A stretch of 47,530 nucleotides of DNA from Bacteroidales bacterium (lineage in GTDB: Bacteria > Bacteroidota > Bacteroidia > Bacteroidales > Bacteroidaceae). How positions within the stretch are numbered: position 1 is the stretch's first letter; every line of letters starts with the position of its first letter. A program made the translations under genes and the position numbers. The notes beneath the pieces were generated by a model. That model worked only from the letters and a program-made list of their open reading frames with translations. It had not been told where the DNA came from and searched no databases. The DNA lies in the NCBI GenBank assembly GCA_030528715.1, contig JAUMYJ010000006.1, positions 1-47,530 of the forward strand. The letters are read 5' to 3'. Positions 17,250 through 26,138 of the stretch are shown here, piece after piece.

Positions 17250-18092
17250 TTAACTTTTCACCAGACGAATGCCATCGGGCATGAGAACAATAGCTCGTGC
17301 TTTATAAAGTGTACCCACAGCACGCTTAAACGCCTTCTTACTCACAGCAAAACGGCTCATAATAGCTTGGCTATCACTCTTGTCGTTATAAGGCAAAAAG
17401 CCACCAGAGGCTTCGAGCTCAGCAAGTAATTGCTGAGCAAAATCCTCAATGTGTGTCATACCCAAAGCTTGCAGGCTCAAATCTATCTTTCCGTCTTCAC
17501 GTACTTGCTTAACATATGCCGTGAGACGATCGCCTGTTTGTATATGGCCATAAATTTCATTACCATAGATAAGCCCCGAAAATTTATTGTCTACAATCGC
17601 CTTAAATCCAAGGTCTGAGCGTTGCCACACAAGAATATCTACGGCATCGCCTACACGATAAGGCGGATAAGTGTCATTGAGATGGCGATCTACTTTGGCA
17701 GTAGCTACGATACGCCCCGTTTCATCGTCAATATAGATGTAAACGATGTAGCTACGACCTTGCACCATGCGCATCTTTTGCTCTCGAAAGGGCACAAAAA
17801 CATCTTTCATCAAGCCCCAATGCAAAAAAGCACCATACTCATTTGTCCAAGCCACTTCTAAAAAAGCGAAGTCACCAACCTCAGCCAAGGCTTGCTCTGT
17901 GGTCGCAACCAAGCGCTCTCCTTGGTCAAGATAAACAAAAACTTCTACCTCATCGCCCACAACACTTTCGGACAAGACGTATTGTTTGGGCATCAAAATT
18001 TCGCCAGCTTCACCACCATCGAGGTAGGCACCATGATCCGTGTAACGCGTGATAGTAAGGCGGTTCCAACGGCCTAAGGCTATATGTGTCAT
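17250..18092 (-). CDS. cvfB: CvfB-like RNA-binding protein with S1 domains
   Basis: The protein matches the CvfB/YitL family, RNA-binding proteins with tandem S1 domains and a C-terminal winged helix; in Staphylococcus CvfB affects virulence gene expression. In 280 aa I see an S1-like start ([22 protein letters not shown]...EILMP), a second S1-like repeat ([22 protein letters not shown]), a third with [22 protein letters not shown], and a C-terminal helical part with [28 protein letters not shown]. Its ATG overlaps the stop of the LolD-type gene by 4 bp, so the two are translationally coupled. Confidence 0.88.
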   Translation of the reverse strand: MTHIALGRWNRLTITRYTDHGAYLDGGEAGEILMPKQYVLSESVVGDEVEVFVYLDQGERLVATTEQALAEVGDFAFLEVAWTNEYGAFLHWGLMKDVFVPFREQKMRMVQGRSYIVYIYIDDETGRIVATAKVDRHLNDTYPPYRVGDAVDILVWQRSDLGFKAIVDNKFSGLIYGNEIYGHIQTGDRLTAYVKQVREDGKIDLSLQALGMTHIEDFAQQLLAELEASGGFLPYNDKSDSQAIMSRFAVSKKAFKRAVGTLYKARAIVLMPDGIRLVKS

Positions 18093-18790
18093 ACGAGCGT
18101 TGTTGAAAGTGGTGTAGTAAGATCTTTTTTGCGATAGTCCGTACGTATTAAGCCATCTTGCATGGCTATCGTGCGATCTGTAATCGCTGCTAAAGTTTCA
18201 TCGTGCGTCACGATAACAAAAGTTTGCCCGAAGTGCTCTCTGAGGTCAAAAAAGAGCTGGTGTAGCTCAGCTTTGTTGTGCGTATCAAGACTACCAGATG
18301 GCTCGTCGGCAAAGACTATTTCGGGATTGTTCATCAGTGCGCGTGCCACGGCTACACGCTGTTTCTCTCCGCCTGACAGCTCGGCAGGCTTGTGCTCCAT
18401 ACGATACTCTAAGCCCATAAATTCTAGCAGCTCCACAGCACGCGTACGTACAGCACTACCACTACGTCCAGCGATATAAGCTGGGATACACACATTTTCG
18501 AGCGCCGTAAACTCTGGTAGCAGCTGATGGAACTGAAAGATAAAGCCAATGTGTGCATTGCGAAATGCAGCTAACTTCTTAGGCGAGAGTGTAAACACAT
18601 TTGTACCAAGCAACTTGACCTCACCTGCGTCAGGTGCATAGAGTGTGCCTGCGATTTGAAGTAAAGTTGTTTTTCCGGCTCCACTAGCCCCAACGATACT
18701 CACTATCTCACGTTCTCCGATAGAGAGGTCAATACCTTTGAGTACTTCGAGCGTACCAAAGCTTTTTCGTATGCCTTTAAGTTCTATCAT
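18089..18790 (-). CDS. lolD: LolD-type ABC transporter ATP-binding protein
   Basis: This is the ATPase of a MacB/LolD-type ABC system, which in the Lol pathway extracts lipoproteins from the inner membrane for delivery to the outer membrane. All nucleotide-binding motifs are present in 233 aa: Walker A GASGAGKT (34-41), Q-loop [10 protein letters not shown], signature LSGGEKQR, Walker [10 protein letters not shown] and H-loop VTHDE. I chose the ATG at 18790 ([11 protein letters not shown]) as the standard family start. The permease partners (LolC/E) are not nearby, as is common in Bacteroidota. It follows a lipoprotein gene by 10 bp and overlaps cvfB by 4 bp. Confidence 0.88.
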   Translation of the reverse strand: MIELKGIRKSFGTLEVLKGIDLSIGEREIVSIVGASGAGKTTLLQIAGTLYAPDAGEVKLLGTNVFTLSPKKLAAFRNAHIGFIFQFHQLLPEFTALENVCIPAYIAGRSGSAVRTRAVELLEFMGLEYRMEHKPAELSGGEKQRVAVARALMNNPEIVFADEPSGSLDTHNKAELHQLFFDLREHFGQTFVIVTHDETLAAITDRTIAMQDGLIRTDYRKKDLTTPLSTTLV

Positions 18791-18800
18791 GATGTAGCTC

Positions 18801-19301
18801 TCACTTAAATGTACGGCGTTCTCCCGAGCCAAAAATCACACAGAGTGAATCATTATCAAGCCAAGTAATATCAGCAAGCTCTACTCTACCGGCAGTTGTA
18901 GGTACGTAGAGTTGCCCATTACTGATGACTCCTTGCTCTGACGTATGCTTACGCAGCTGTGTAAGATTGATAGCCGATAGTAGCACTTCGCTAGTCAAGT
19001 CGGCCGTAATAGCAAAGCTGTCTCCCTCTACAATGCTGCCAGATATTGTAGCCATACGCCCAACATCATCAGTTTTTGAGAGGCTCAGTTCATCATCAGC
19101 CGTAGCTAAACCAAAGCTACTCATACCTTGTGGCACACAAACACCATAAATAGTAGACGTATCTACGGCAATAGCTGTCGCGTCAAGCGTATCTGCTGGA
19201 GCTAGCTCTTCGGTAGGTTGCGAATCGGTTGTTTTTTGTCCGCCACAGGCTACACACAAGGCTAAGAGCAAAGGTGTAGTGAGGCATAAAATGCGCTTCA
19301 T
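18801..19301 (-). CDS. Putative lipoprotein of unknown function
   Basis: The 166-aa protein has a lipoprotein-type signal peptide ([16 protein letters not shown]) with a probable lipid-attached Cys in CVACGG at about residue 19. A Thr/Asp-rich spacer is followed by a compact beta-rich domain that contains [20 protein letters not shown] and [18 protein letters not shown] recognise no family. It is the first gene of the transcript that continues into lolD and cvfB, and has a good promoter match upstream. It could be a Lol-pathway client or accessory protein, but only its position suggests that. Confidence 0.75.
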   Translation of the reverse strand: MKRILCLTTPLLLALCVACGGQKTTDSQPTEELAPADTLDATAIAVDTSTIYGVCVPQGMSSFGLATADDELSLSKTDDVGRMATISGSIVEGDSFAITADLTSEVLLSAINLTQLRKHTSEQGVISNGQLYVPTTAGRVELADITWLDNDSLCVIFGSGERRTFK

Positions 19302-19339
19302 GTCTTGTCGTCCGTTAAAAATGGGTAGTGTTTATAGCA

Positions 19340-19369
19340 CAAAGGTAAGCAAATAATTTGAGACTACAA
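19340..19369 (-). promoter_or_regulatory. Promoter of the lipoprotein-lolD-cvfB group
   Basis: On the minus strand TTG (19369-19367) is followed after 19 bp by TACCTTTG (19347-19340), a good match to the Bacteroidota consensus (TTTG, about 20 bp, TAnnTTTG). The leader would be about 30 nt. Confidence 0.65.
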
Positions 19370-19414
19370 CACATGTAGGTAAAAACAATAGCTCCTAGAC
19401 GTCTAACTACAGAT

Positions 19415-19450
19415 ATGAGGTGCTGTACATGGTTATGTACAGCACCTCAT
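19415..19450 (-). terminator. Terminator hairpin of rpsA
   Basis: A perfect 16-bp stem (19415-19430 and 19435-19450) with a 4-nt loop lies 24 bp past the rpsA stop. The T-run on the minus strand is poor. Confidence 0.65.
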
Positions 19451-19474
19451 CATAAGGAAATATAGCTAAACTTA

Positions 19475-21250
19475 TTACTTGTCGGCTTCCATCTTAGCTT
19501 TCAATGCAGCCAAAGCATCGTTGTCACCAAGTGAAGTAGCAGCAGCTTGATTTTGGATAGGAGCAGCAGCTTCGCTCTTAGCAGCTGCCTTGCGACCACG
19601 ACGTGGCTCAGCTGAACCTTCTTCAAAAGTACGACTGTGTGAGAGGAAGATACGACGACCATCCTTGTTGAACTCAATCACTTTGAACTCAACGGTTTCT
19701 CCCTTAGCAGCAGTGCTACCGTCTTGTTTGGTAAGGTGTTTAGGTGTAGAGAAACCTTCTACGCCTTCTTCGAGCTTGATTACGGCACCCTTTTCAGTAA
19801 GTTCTACGATTTCGCCTTCGTGTACGCTACCTTCGGCATACTTAGCTTCGATAGCATTCCATGGGTTATCTTCAAGTTGCTTGTGACCAAGGCTCAAACG
19901 GCGGTTAGTCGTGTCTATTTCGAGTACTTGTACTTCGAGCTGAGCACCGAGTTGTGTAAACTCTGATGGGTGCTTCACTTTCTTAGTCCAAGAGAGGTCA
20001 GAGATGTGTACGAGACCATCTACGCCCTCTTCGAGTTCTACGAATACGCCGAAGTTTGTAAAGTTACGTACCTTGGCAGTATGTTGGCTACCTACGGGAT
20101 ATTTCGTGAGTATGTCTGCCCATGGGTCTTCGCGGAGTTGCTTCAAGCCGAGAGACATCTTGCGCTTTTCGCGGTCGAGTGAGATAATCACAGTCTCTAC
20201 TTCATCACCAACTTTGAGGAAATCTTGTGCAGAGCGTAGGTGTTGGCTCCAGCTCATTTCGCTTACGTGGATCAAACCTTCTACACCAGGTGCTACTTCT
20301 ACGAATGCACCATAGTCAGCCATTACGACTACCTTACCCTTAATTTTGTCACCAGCTTTGAGGTCTTCGCCAAGAGCGTCCCATGGGTGTGGTGTAAGCT
20401 GCTTCAAGCCGAGCGCGATGCGCTTCTTTTCTTCATCAAACTCAAGGATTACAACGTTAATCTTTTCGTCGATCTGCACCACTTCGTTAGGATCACTCAC
20501 ACGTCCCCAAGAGAGGTCGGTGATGTGTACAAGACCATCTACGCCGCCCAAGTCAATAAATACACCATAAGATGTAATGTTCTTCACCACACCTTCGAGT
20601 ACTTGACCCACTTCGAGCTTACCCATGATCTCTTGCTTCTTAGCTTCGAGCTCAGCTTCGATAAGTGCCTTGTGAGATACAACAACGTTGCGGAACTTTT
20701 CGTTGATCTTTACCACTTGGAACTCCATCGTCTTACCAACGAAGATATCATAGTCACGGATAGGCTTAACATCAATTTGTGAACCAGGGAGGAAAGCTTC
20801 GAGACCGAGTACATCAACAATCATACCACCCTTCGTGCGGCACTTAATGTAGCCCATAACCACTTCTTTGCTTTCGAGTGCTTCATTAACGCGCTCCCAA
20901 GCTTTAGCTGCACGTGCTTTTTTGTGTGAAAGTACAAGCTGGCCTTTCTTATCTTCTTGTTGCTCTACAAATACTTCAACCTTGTCACCGATTTTCAAGT
21001 CGGGGTTATAGCGAAACTCGTTATATGATATAACGCCATCGCTCTTAAAGCCAATATTTACAACTACTTCGCGATTGCCAACGATATCAATTACAGTACC
21101 TTCCTTAACTTCATTTTCGTTTACGGCAGTAAAGGTTTCGCTGTATTGTGCTTGCTGTTGCTCTGCTGAGAGAGAGGTTTCCGCTTGGCCATTTTCGAAT
21201 GCGTCCCAGTTAAAGTCGTCCAATGGCTTTACGTTTGAGAAATTACTCAT
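19475..21250 (-). CDS. rpsA: 30S ribosomal protein S1
   Basis: Ribosomal protein S1 binds mRNA on the 30S platform and helps initiation, which matters in Bacteroidota because Shine-Dalgarno sequences are rare. The 591-aa protein has six S1 domains. Repeats three to five are the clearest, each ending in GVDGLVHI.DLSW or VEGLIHVSEMSW and followed by DxxxRRLSLGxKQL-type strands (KRIALGLKQL, RKMSLGLKQL, RRLSLGHKQL). The C-terminal tail is rich in Ala, Lys and Glu. It has its own promoter and terminator-like hairpin and so is probably monocistronic. Confidence 0.97.
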   Translation of the reverse strand: MSNFSNVKPLDDFNWDAFENGQAETSLSAEQQQAQYSETFTAVNENEVKEGTVIDIVGNREVVVNIGFKSDGVISYNEFRYNPDLKIGDKVEVFVEQQEDKKGQLVLSHKKARAAKAWERVNEALESKEVVMGYIKCRTKGGMIVDVLGLEAFLPGSQIDVKPIRDYDIFVGKTMEFQVVKINEKFRNVVVSHKALIEAELEAKKQEIMGKLEVGQVLEGVVKNITSYGVFIDLGGVDGLVHITDLSWGRVSDPNEVVQIDEKINVVILEFDEEKKRIALGLKQLTPHPWDALGEDLKAGDKIKGKVVVMADYGAFVEVAPGVEGLIHVSEMSWSQHLRSAQDFLKVGDEVETVIISLDREKRKMSLGLKQLREDPWADILTKYPVGSQHTAKVRNFTNFGVFVELEEGVDGLVHISDLSWTKKVKHPSEFTQLGAQLEVQVLEIDTTNRRLSLGHKQLEDNPWNAIEAKYAEGSVHEGEIVELTEKGAVIKLEEGVEGFSTPKHLTKQDGSTAAKGETVEFKVIEFNKDGRRIFLSHSRTFEEGSAEPRRGRKAAAKSEAAAPIQNQAAATSLGDNDALAALKAKMEADK

Positions 21251-21312
21251 AATAAATGGGTTAATAATAAGTTAATAGTTTATAGCCATGTAGCACACAC
21301 TACACAGCGGTG

Positions 21313-21343
21313 CAAAGTTAGCAAAAATAAATGGCACAACCAA
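21313..21343 (-). promoter_or_regulatory. Promoter of rpsA
   Basis: On the minus strand TAACTTTG (21320-21313) matches TAnnTTTG, and TTG (21343-21341) lies 20 bp upstream. The leader would be about 55 nt and AT-rich. Confidence 0.6.
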
Positions 21344-21398
21344 GCGAAAACACACATTATTTACTACAAATATATCGCTCTCACATTTTAGACGCTTA

Positions 21399-21494
21399 AC
21401 CCAAGGTAATGTATCACGCCATGGCACAAATGTGGCTAAACACAGCACAATCGTATCGCGACACGACACAGTTGTAGCATGACACAGTATAATG
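21399..21494. repeat. Family C 21-bp degenerate tandem repeat, locus 2
   Basis: At least four contiguous 21-bp units begin near 21399, 21420, 21441 and 21462, with a partial unit after 21483. The shared core is [CG][AG]CACA followed by GTATCGCGA; the unit at 21441 (CAGCACAATCGTATCGC) matches the middle unit at 14639. It lies between the divergent promoters of rpsA and the DUF4369 gene, about 75 bp from the rpsA promoter. The rest of 21251-21708 shows only the two promoters. Confidence 0.7.
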
Positions 21495-21568
21495 TATTTG
21501 CCTTAGAGCACGATAATTAAATCATAGTATTAAAAAACACTATATCTATATGTCCTATCAGAGCAAAA

Positions 21569-21600
21569 TTTGGCCACCTCAATAAAAGGGGCTATTTTTG
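21569..21600 (+). promoter_or_regulatory. Promoter of the DUF4369 lipoprotein gene
   Basis: TTTG (21569-21572) and TATTTTTG (21593-21600) are 20 bp apart, a full match to the Bacteroidota sigma-ABfr consensus. The leader would be about 100 nt. Confidence 0.7.
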
Positions 21601-21708
21601 CCAAATAGTTGGCGGTGCCTTTTTACGTACGTAACACCACATACTGACAAAATACGTGATGCACACGCTATGTGCCAATAATCTCCTATTTGACCTCGCC
21701 TTATTCGC

Positions 21709-22404
21709 ATGCTACGTTTCAGCCTCTTCATGCTTTTAGTCCTAGCTCTTACCACCTCATGTGCAGAGAGCTACCACATCGTGGGTAGTACAGCGATAGA
21801 GGGTGGACGACACGTACAGCTACGACAGCGTATGCCAGCAGTAGCCATCGCACAAGCCAACATCATTCATGGACGTTTTGAGCTAGAAGGTATCTTTGAC
21901 TCGGTAGCTATTGTGGATCTCTATGTAGATGGGCAACACATCATACCGATTGTAATCGAGCGCGAACTATGCAGCATTCACATCGCTCCTACCGAGCAAC
22001 AAGTTACGGGTGGGCTACTCAATACTAAACTCAGTAATTTCATAAAAAAGAAACGCCACCTTTACCATCGTATAGCAGTCTTACGCGAGAAGCTAAACAC
22101 CCTCGAAATACAAGGACTTTACGACACACCCGACTACCATAGTTATACTTATGATATTAACCGCTTGCTCCGTCAGCTACAAGACCTGCAAGTGACCTTT
22201 GTAGTAAAAAACCAAACAAATATCTTAGGGCCATATTATTTTGCCAGCATATTGTCATCACACTGCGACCTACACGACAATCAGATGCCACTGCTACGCC
22301 AAATACTCCGAAAAACTTCCCCTCACTTTCGTAACCTACCTGCCGTGGCACAAGTTATCGTGAGCAATCCTGAGCTGCGGTTAATACCGAGCCAGCAGCC
22401 GTAG
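21709..22404 (+). CDS. DUF4369-type lipoprotein
   Basis: The 231-aa protein begins with a lipoprotein signal (lipobox TTSC, Cys18) followed by a DUF4369-like beta domain (about residues 22-110: YHIVGSTAIEGGRHVQL, GRFELEGIFDS, LYVDGQHIIPIVIE). In Bacteroidota this domain usually precedes a thioredoxin-like domain in thiol-disulfide proteins. Here it is followed only by a helical segment (LYHRIAVLREKLNTLEIQ) and no CxxC, so the redox half is missing. It faces the DUF349 gene convergently. Function is unknown; an envelope role is likely. Confidence 0.78.
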   Translation: MLRFSLFMLLVLALTTSCAESYHIVGSTAIEGGRHVQLRQRMPAVAIAQANIIHGRFELEGIFDSVAIVDLYVDGQHIIPIVIERELCSIHIAPTEQQVTGGLLNTKLSNFIKKKRHLYHRIAVLREKLNTLEIQGLYDTPDYHSYTYDINRLLRQLQDLQVTFVVKNQTNILGPYYFASILSSHCDLHDNQMPLLRQILRKTSPHFRNLPAVAQVIVSNPELRLIPSQQP

Positions 22405-22529
22405 TCAATTGAGGCTATTTATTACGATACAACAAACATCTTCTTTTGAGGTAGTACTCAAAAAAAGAAAACTTTATGTTATAGAACAAGTTGACACACA
22501 GAGTGTCTAAAAGACAGCCAACATAAAGC

Positions 22530-22569
22530 GTCCGCCTAGCTTGCTAATAAATAACAAAGCTAGGCGGAC
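22530..22569. terminator. Shared terminator hairpin between convergent genes
   Basis: A 13-bp stem (GTCCGCCTAGCTT at 22530-22542 and its complement at 22557-22569) lies between the stops of the DUF4369 and DUF349 genes. It can serve both directions. A second, weaker inverted repeat (CTTTATGTT and AACATAAAG, 22473-22528) lies to its left. Confidence 0.65.
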
Positions 22570-22609
22570 AACTAGTACTAATGTACTTTTAGGCACAGAT
22601 GCCACTACA

Positions 22610-24475
22610 TTAGCTCTTATCGGTCTCTTTACGTGCAGCATCTACAGCAGCTATTTTTTGAGCTATTTGTTCAAGCTCCTGACGCTGTTTTTCGACGTTG
22701 CGCTGCATTTCAGCTAAAAGTGTATTGCCTTGTTTGCTCTTACTTGTCAAGAAGTGCATATTGGTCTCAAAGTTGGCAATCTCTACTTTCTTAGCTTCGT
22801 AAGCTCTCACGAGTATATGGCGCTGGCGTTCAAGGTCGCCACCAGCTTTTTCACCCAAATGTTTACGGAAGTTGTCCATACTACGACGCGACTGTGTTTC
22901 GTAGAAAAACTCGTGTACGCGGTCAAGTAGCTTTTTATAAACGTTATTGATCTTTTCCTTATTACGATAGGGCACACGACCTACTTCACGCCATTTAGCC
23001 ATCAATTCTCGTATGGTGGTTTCGGCTGCCTCGGTACGTTCTTCTAGGAGGGTTTCAATCTGCGCAATGATGTCGCGTTTCTGTTGCAAGTTAGCTTTTT
23101 CTTCACTATTTTGGTCTGCATTCTCGGCTTGTTTACGCTCAAAGAATGTATTGCAGGCTGTATGGAAACGCTGCCAAATAGCCTCAGAATAGCGATGTGC
23201 TACGGCGCCAATAGTCTTCCACTCTTTTTGTAGCTCTACAATCTTGTTGGTAGTTTTAGCCCAGTCAGTACTATCCATTAAGGCTTCGGCTGCTTCAACC
23301 AAGGCCGTTTTACGCTTAAGGTTTTCGGCTAGCTCATGACGCAAGGTTTTGACAAAAGCATTCTTTTGCGTAAAGAACGTATCACAACCCGTACGAAAGC
23401 GTTGATATATTTCGTCATTGACCTTCTTGGGCGCAAAACCAATACCTTTCCACTCAGCTTGCAGCGCCATAATGGCCTCACCCATCTTATCCCATTGCTG
23501 GCGCGTTTTGTTTTTATCGAGATCAACTAAAAGCGTTTCGAGACGCGTGCAAAGGTCAAGTTTTTTAGTATAGTTCTCTTCTTGCTCTTGTTTAAGTAGC
23601 TCGAAATGCTGTGTGTGACGGCGATTGATGATCGTAGAGGCCGCCTTAAAACGCTTCCAAATATCCTCACGTTCGGCACGTGCTACAGGTCCCGTTTCAC
23701 GGAAACGGTCGTGCAAAAGCTGCAACTGATTAAATGCTGCTATTACATCGCTAGCATTGGTCAATGCCTCGGCCTCTTCACACAGAGCAGTTTTAGCTTC
23801 AAGGTTTCGCTTAAAATCTAACTCACGCATCTCATGATTTTGGCGCATGAGGTCGTAAATGAGTTCTACATGAAATTTATACTCATTCCAAAGCGTATTA
23901 AGCTGTTCGGCTGGCACTTGGCGAATGGTTGTCCACTCGGCTTGCAGCTCTTTAAACTCCTTAAAGTTTTCATCAGCAGTTTCAGGCGACACTCCTATTT
24001 CTCTGAAACGCTCAATGATGGCTTGTTTGCGTGCTAAGTTAGCTTGTTTTTCAAGTTCGCGTGCTTCGTGCAATCGCGTACGGCGGTGACGCAAGGCTTT
24101 AAGCAAGTCTTTCAACTCACTCTCGGCAGTATCGGCAGCTGGAATAAATGTTTCTGCCTCTTTGCCCTCCGCCACGTGCGCTTCAAGAGCCACCTTAGCA
24201 GCCTCATCGCGCAAACGATAATAGGCAAATTTAAGGTAATCTAACTGGCTGCGTTCGGGCACCGTTTCATCGGCCACAAATTTTCGAAGTATAGCCAACA
24301 CTTCATCGCACGTCTTTGGTGCTAGAAGTTTAGTGGTTTCTTCGGGCTCCGCACTAGGAGTAGCAGCCTCGGAAGTGGCTTCGAGCATGGTGTCGGTAGC
24401 AGCCTCGGCTACTGGGGCATTGCTGGCCGTCTCAGGCGTGGCAAGCAAGTCTTTTTCGTCTGATGTAGTCATCAT
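22610..24475 (-). CDS. DUF349 coiled-coil protein
   Basis: This 621-aa protein contains about five DUF349 repeats, helical units of roughly 70 residues typified by LWNEYKF, IWKRFKAASTIINRR, IYQRFRTGCDTFF, IWQRFHTACNTFFERK and VYKKLLDRVHEFFYE. Between them are tryptophan-containing linkers such as LQAEWKGIGFAPKKVND. An acidic, Ala/Thr/Glu-rich N-terminal tail (about 75 residues) precedes the repeats. There is no signal peptide if translation starts at the ATG at 24475, which I prefer over the hydrophobic-looking extension to 24550. DUF349 proteins are common in Bacteroidota and actinobacteria; their function is not settled. The gene is monocistronic. Confidence 0.88.
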   Translation of the reverse strand: MMTTSDEKDLLATPETASNAPVAEAATDTMLEATSEAATPSAEPEETTKLLAPKTCDEVLAILRKFVADETVPERSQLDYLKFAYYRLRDEAAKVALEAHVAEGKEAETFIPAADTAESELKDLLKALRHRRTRLHEARELEKQANLARKQAIIERFREIGVSPETADENFKEFKELQAEWTTIRQVPAEQLNTLWNEYKFHVELIYDLMRQNHEMRELDFKRNLEAKTALCEEAEALTNASDVIAAFNQLQLLHDRFRETGPVARAEREDIWKRFKAASTIINRRHTQHFELLKQEQEENYTKKLDLCTRLETLLVDLDKNKTRQQWDKMGEAIMALQAEWKGIGFAPKKVNDEIYQRFRTGCDTFFTQKNAFVKTLRHELAENLKRKTALVEAAEALMDSTDWAKTTNKIVELQKEWKTIGAVAHRYSEAIWQRFHTACNTFFERKQAENADQNSEEKANLQQKRDIIAQIETLLEERTEAAETTIRELMAKWREVGRVPYRNKEKINNVYKKLLDRVHEFFYETQSRRSMDNFRKHLGEKAGGDLERQRHILVRAYEAKKVEIANFETNMHFLTSKSKQGNTLLAEMQRNVEKQRQELEQIAQKIAAVDAARKETDKS

Positions 24476-24763
24476 GAAGATAGATTGATCGTGCCACTGC
24501 CAACAGCTACATGGCAATAGCACAAAGGGATAAGAGTGTATATAAAGCATGGTGGCACAAGCACCTCAAAAGGCACAGCACCCATATTTTAGGGTACAAA
24601 TAAAGCAAATATTTTTGGTATAACCAAGAAAACGTCCCTTAAAAACAAGTTTTGAGCGTTTTTTATCGTGTTTAATACACATTTTGCTAAATCATATATA
24701 TGTCACAGACAAAAGCGACCTTGAATTATACCTAATGAGCAGCGTGTATATTTCATTTTTTAG

Positions 24764-24771
24764 TATTTTTG
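24764..24771 (+). promoter_or_regulatory. Candidate promoter of the thioesterase-ispE pair
   Basis: TATTTTTG fits TAnnTTTG about 85 bp before the thioesterase start. No clear TTTG box lies upstream. The rest of the gap 24476-24856 shows no RNA gene, repeat or strong hairpin that I can see. Confidence 0.4.
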
Positions 24772-24856
24772 CAGGGGCTATGGTGCCGTTTATCATACAT
24801 ACACGCCATGGTCGTTTCTTATGTTGATTGTGTCCTAAAATGTTATAAAGAGACTC

Positions 24857-25249
24857 ATGACCGAAACAACAACTACCTCCACCCTACACAATGCCTCACA
24901 TACGTGTCATTTTAGCGTAAGCGAAGTAGATACCGCAGCCTTTCAAGGCTCGGGCGATTTGGACGTATTGGCTACGCCACGTCTCGTAGCAGGCATGGAG
25001 CAAGCAGCTAGGTTAGCAGTAGCAGCGCATTTACCAGAGGGCAGTACTACTGTAGGTACAGCAATTACTATAGAACACCTACACGCCACACCACTTGGCG
25101 CAACATGGAGTGCTACTGCCACACTAACCAAAGTTGATGGCCGTGCCTTGCATTTCACACTCGAAGCTACCGACCATAAAGGCACAATAGGCCGTGGCAC
25201 ACACACGCGCTTTATCGTAGATCGGCAGCGTTTTATGAGTAAACTCTAA
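24857..25249 (+). CDS. FlK-type hotdog thioesterase
   Basis: The 130-aa protein is a single hotdog domain of the fluoroacetyl-CoA thioesterase (FlK) family, which hydrolyses acyl-CoA thioesters. The FlK catalytic triad (Thr42, Glu50, His76) appears with the same spacing as Thr40, Glu48 and His74, in VLATPRLVAGMEQAA, PEGSTTVGT and IEHLHATPLG. The C-terminus GRGTHTRFIVDRQRFM is also typical. Most relatives act on ordinary short acyl-CoAs, so defluorination is not implied. It lies 6 bp before ispE and is probably co-transcribed with it. Confidence 0.85.
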   Translation: MTETTTTSTLHNASHTCHFSVSEVDTAAFQGSGDLDVLATPRLVAGMEQAARLAVAAHLPEGSTTVGTAITIEHLHATPLGATWSATATLTKVDGRALHFTLEATDHKGTIGRGTHTRFIVDRQRFMSKL

Positions 25250-25255
25250 TTTACC

Positions 25256-26107
25256 ATGCCACACAACGAATGCCTACGTGCCTATGCCAAAATAAATCTT
25301 GGCCTACGTATTACAGAGAAACGCCCCGATGGCTACCACAATTTACAGACGGTCTTTGTACAAGTCCCCATTTACGACAAACTCTTTATTTCCGAGAGTC
25401 CTGACGACCAATGCCACCTCGCCATTGAGGGCATAGCCATCGATGGAGCGATTGAACAAAACCTTGTAATACGTGCATGGCAGCTAGCCAAAGACTATGC
25501 GCCAGAGCGTGTACACCCTGTGAGCATTTGCCTACACAAGTTGATACCCATGGGGGCAGGTCTAGGTGGTGGTAGTAGTGATGCCGCAACCGTATTGCGC
25601 TGGTGTAACACGCATTTTGACTTGCAATGCTCGGATATACAAATGGAGCAAATGATTCGTCGTATTGGTGCCGACTGCCCTTTTTTTATTCAAGGAGGCA
25701 CAACCTATGCCACTGGCATAGGCGATGTCTTCTCGCCCATCGCTATCAATCTTAGTGGCTATACACTCGTATTGGTAAAGCCAAATGTACATGTAAGCAC
25801 AGTTCAGGCTTATGCTGGCGTGTCGCCTCACCAACCAAAGCTATCTGTACGTGACGCTATCATACAGCCCATAGCTACTTGGCGCGATACGCTAGGCAAC
25901 GATTTCGAGCCTTCGGTCTTTGCAAGCTATCCCGAGCTAGCTACTATCAAGGCTCTACTCTACAAGGCAGGTGCCGTGTATGCATCCATGAGCGGTAGTG
26001 GCAGTAGCTTATTTGGTATTTTTGAGCAAACTCCCGACGAAGCGATGCTGCGTACCAACCTACCGACAGATGCCTACTATTGGCAAGGTTCATTTCACTT
26101 ACCCTAG
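25256..26107 (+). CDS. ispE: 4-diphosphocytidyl-2-C-methyl-D-erythritol kinase
   Basis: IspE phosphorylates CDP-methylerythritol with ATP in the non-mevalonate isoprenoid pathway. The 283-aa protein is a GHMP kinase with the substrate motif AYAKINLGLRITEKRPDGYHN at the N-terminus, the glycine-rich ATP motif PMGAGLGGGSSDAA (near residues 98-111), ADCPFFIQGGT, and the C-terminal ASMSGSGSSLFGIF. Its length is normal. It follows the thioesterase gene by 6 bp and precedes the hexosaminidase by 31 bp. Confidence 0.96.
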   Translation: MPHNECLRAYAKINLGLRITEKRPDGYHNLQTVFVQVPIYDKLFISESPDDQCHLAIEGIAIDGAIEQNLVIRAWQLAKDYAPERVHPVSICLHKLIPMGAGLGGGSSDAATVLRWCNTHFDLQCSDIQMEQMIRRIGADCPFFIQGGTTYATGIGDVFSPIAINLSGYTLVLVKPNVHVSTVQAYAGVSPHQPKLSVRDAIIQPIATWRDTLGNDFEPSVFASYPELATIKALLYKAGAVYASMSGSGSSLFGIFEQTPDEAMLRTNLPTDAYYWQGSFHLP

Positions 26108-26138
26108 GCACTATACTCTAAATTTATATCAATTTATC

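Noticed and set aside
20240-20782. A 180-codon frame antisense to rpsA
   Set aside because: It is long only because of the codon bias of rpsA on the opposite strand, which is a certain gene with six S1 domains.
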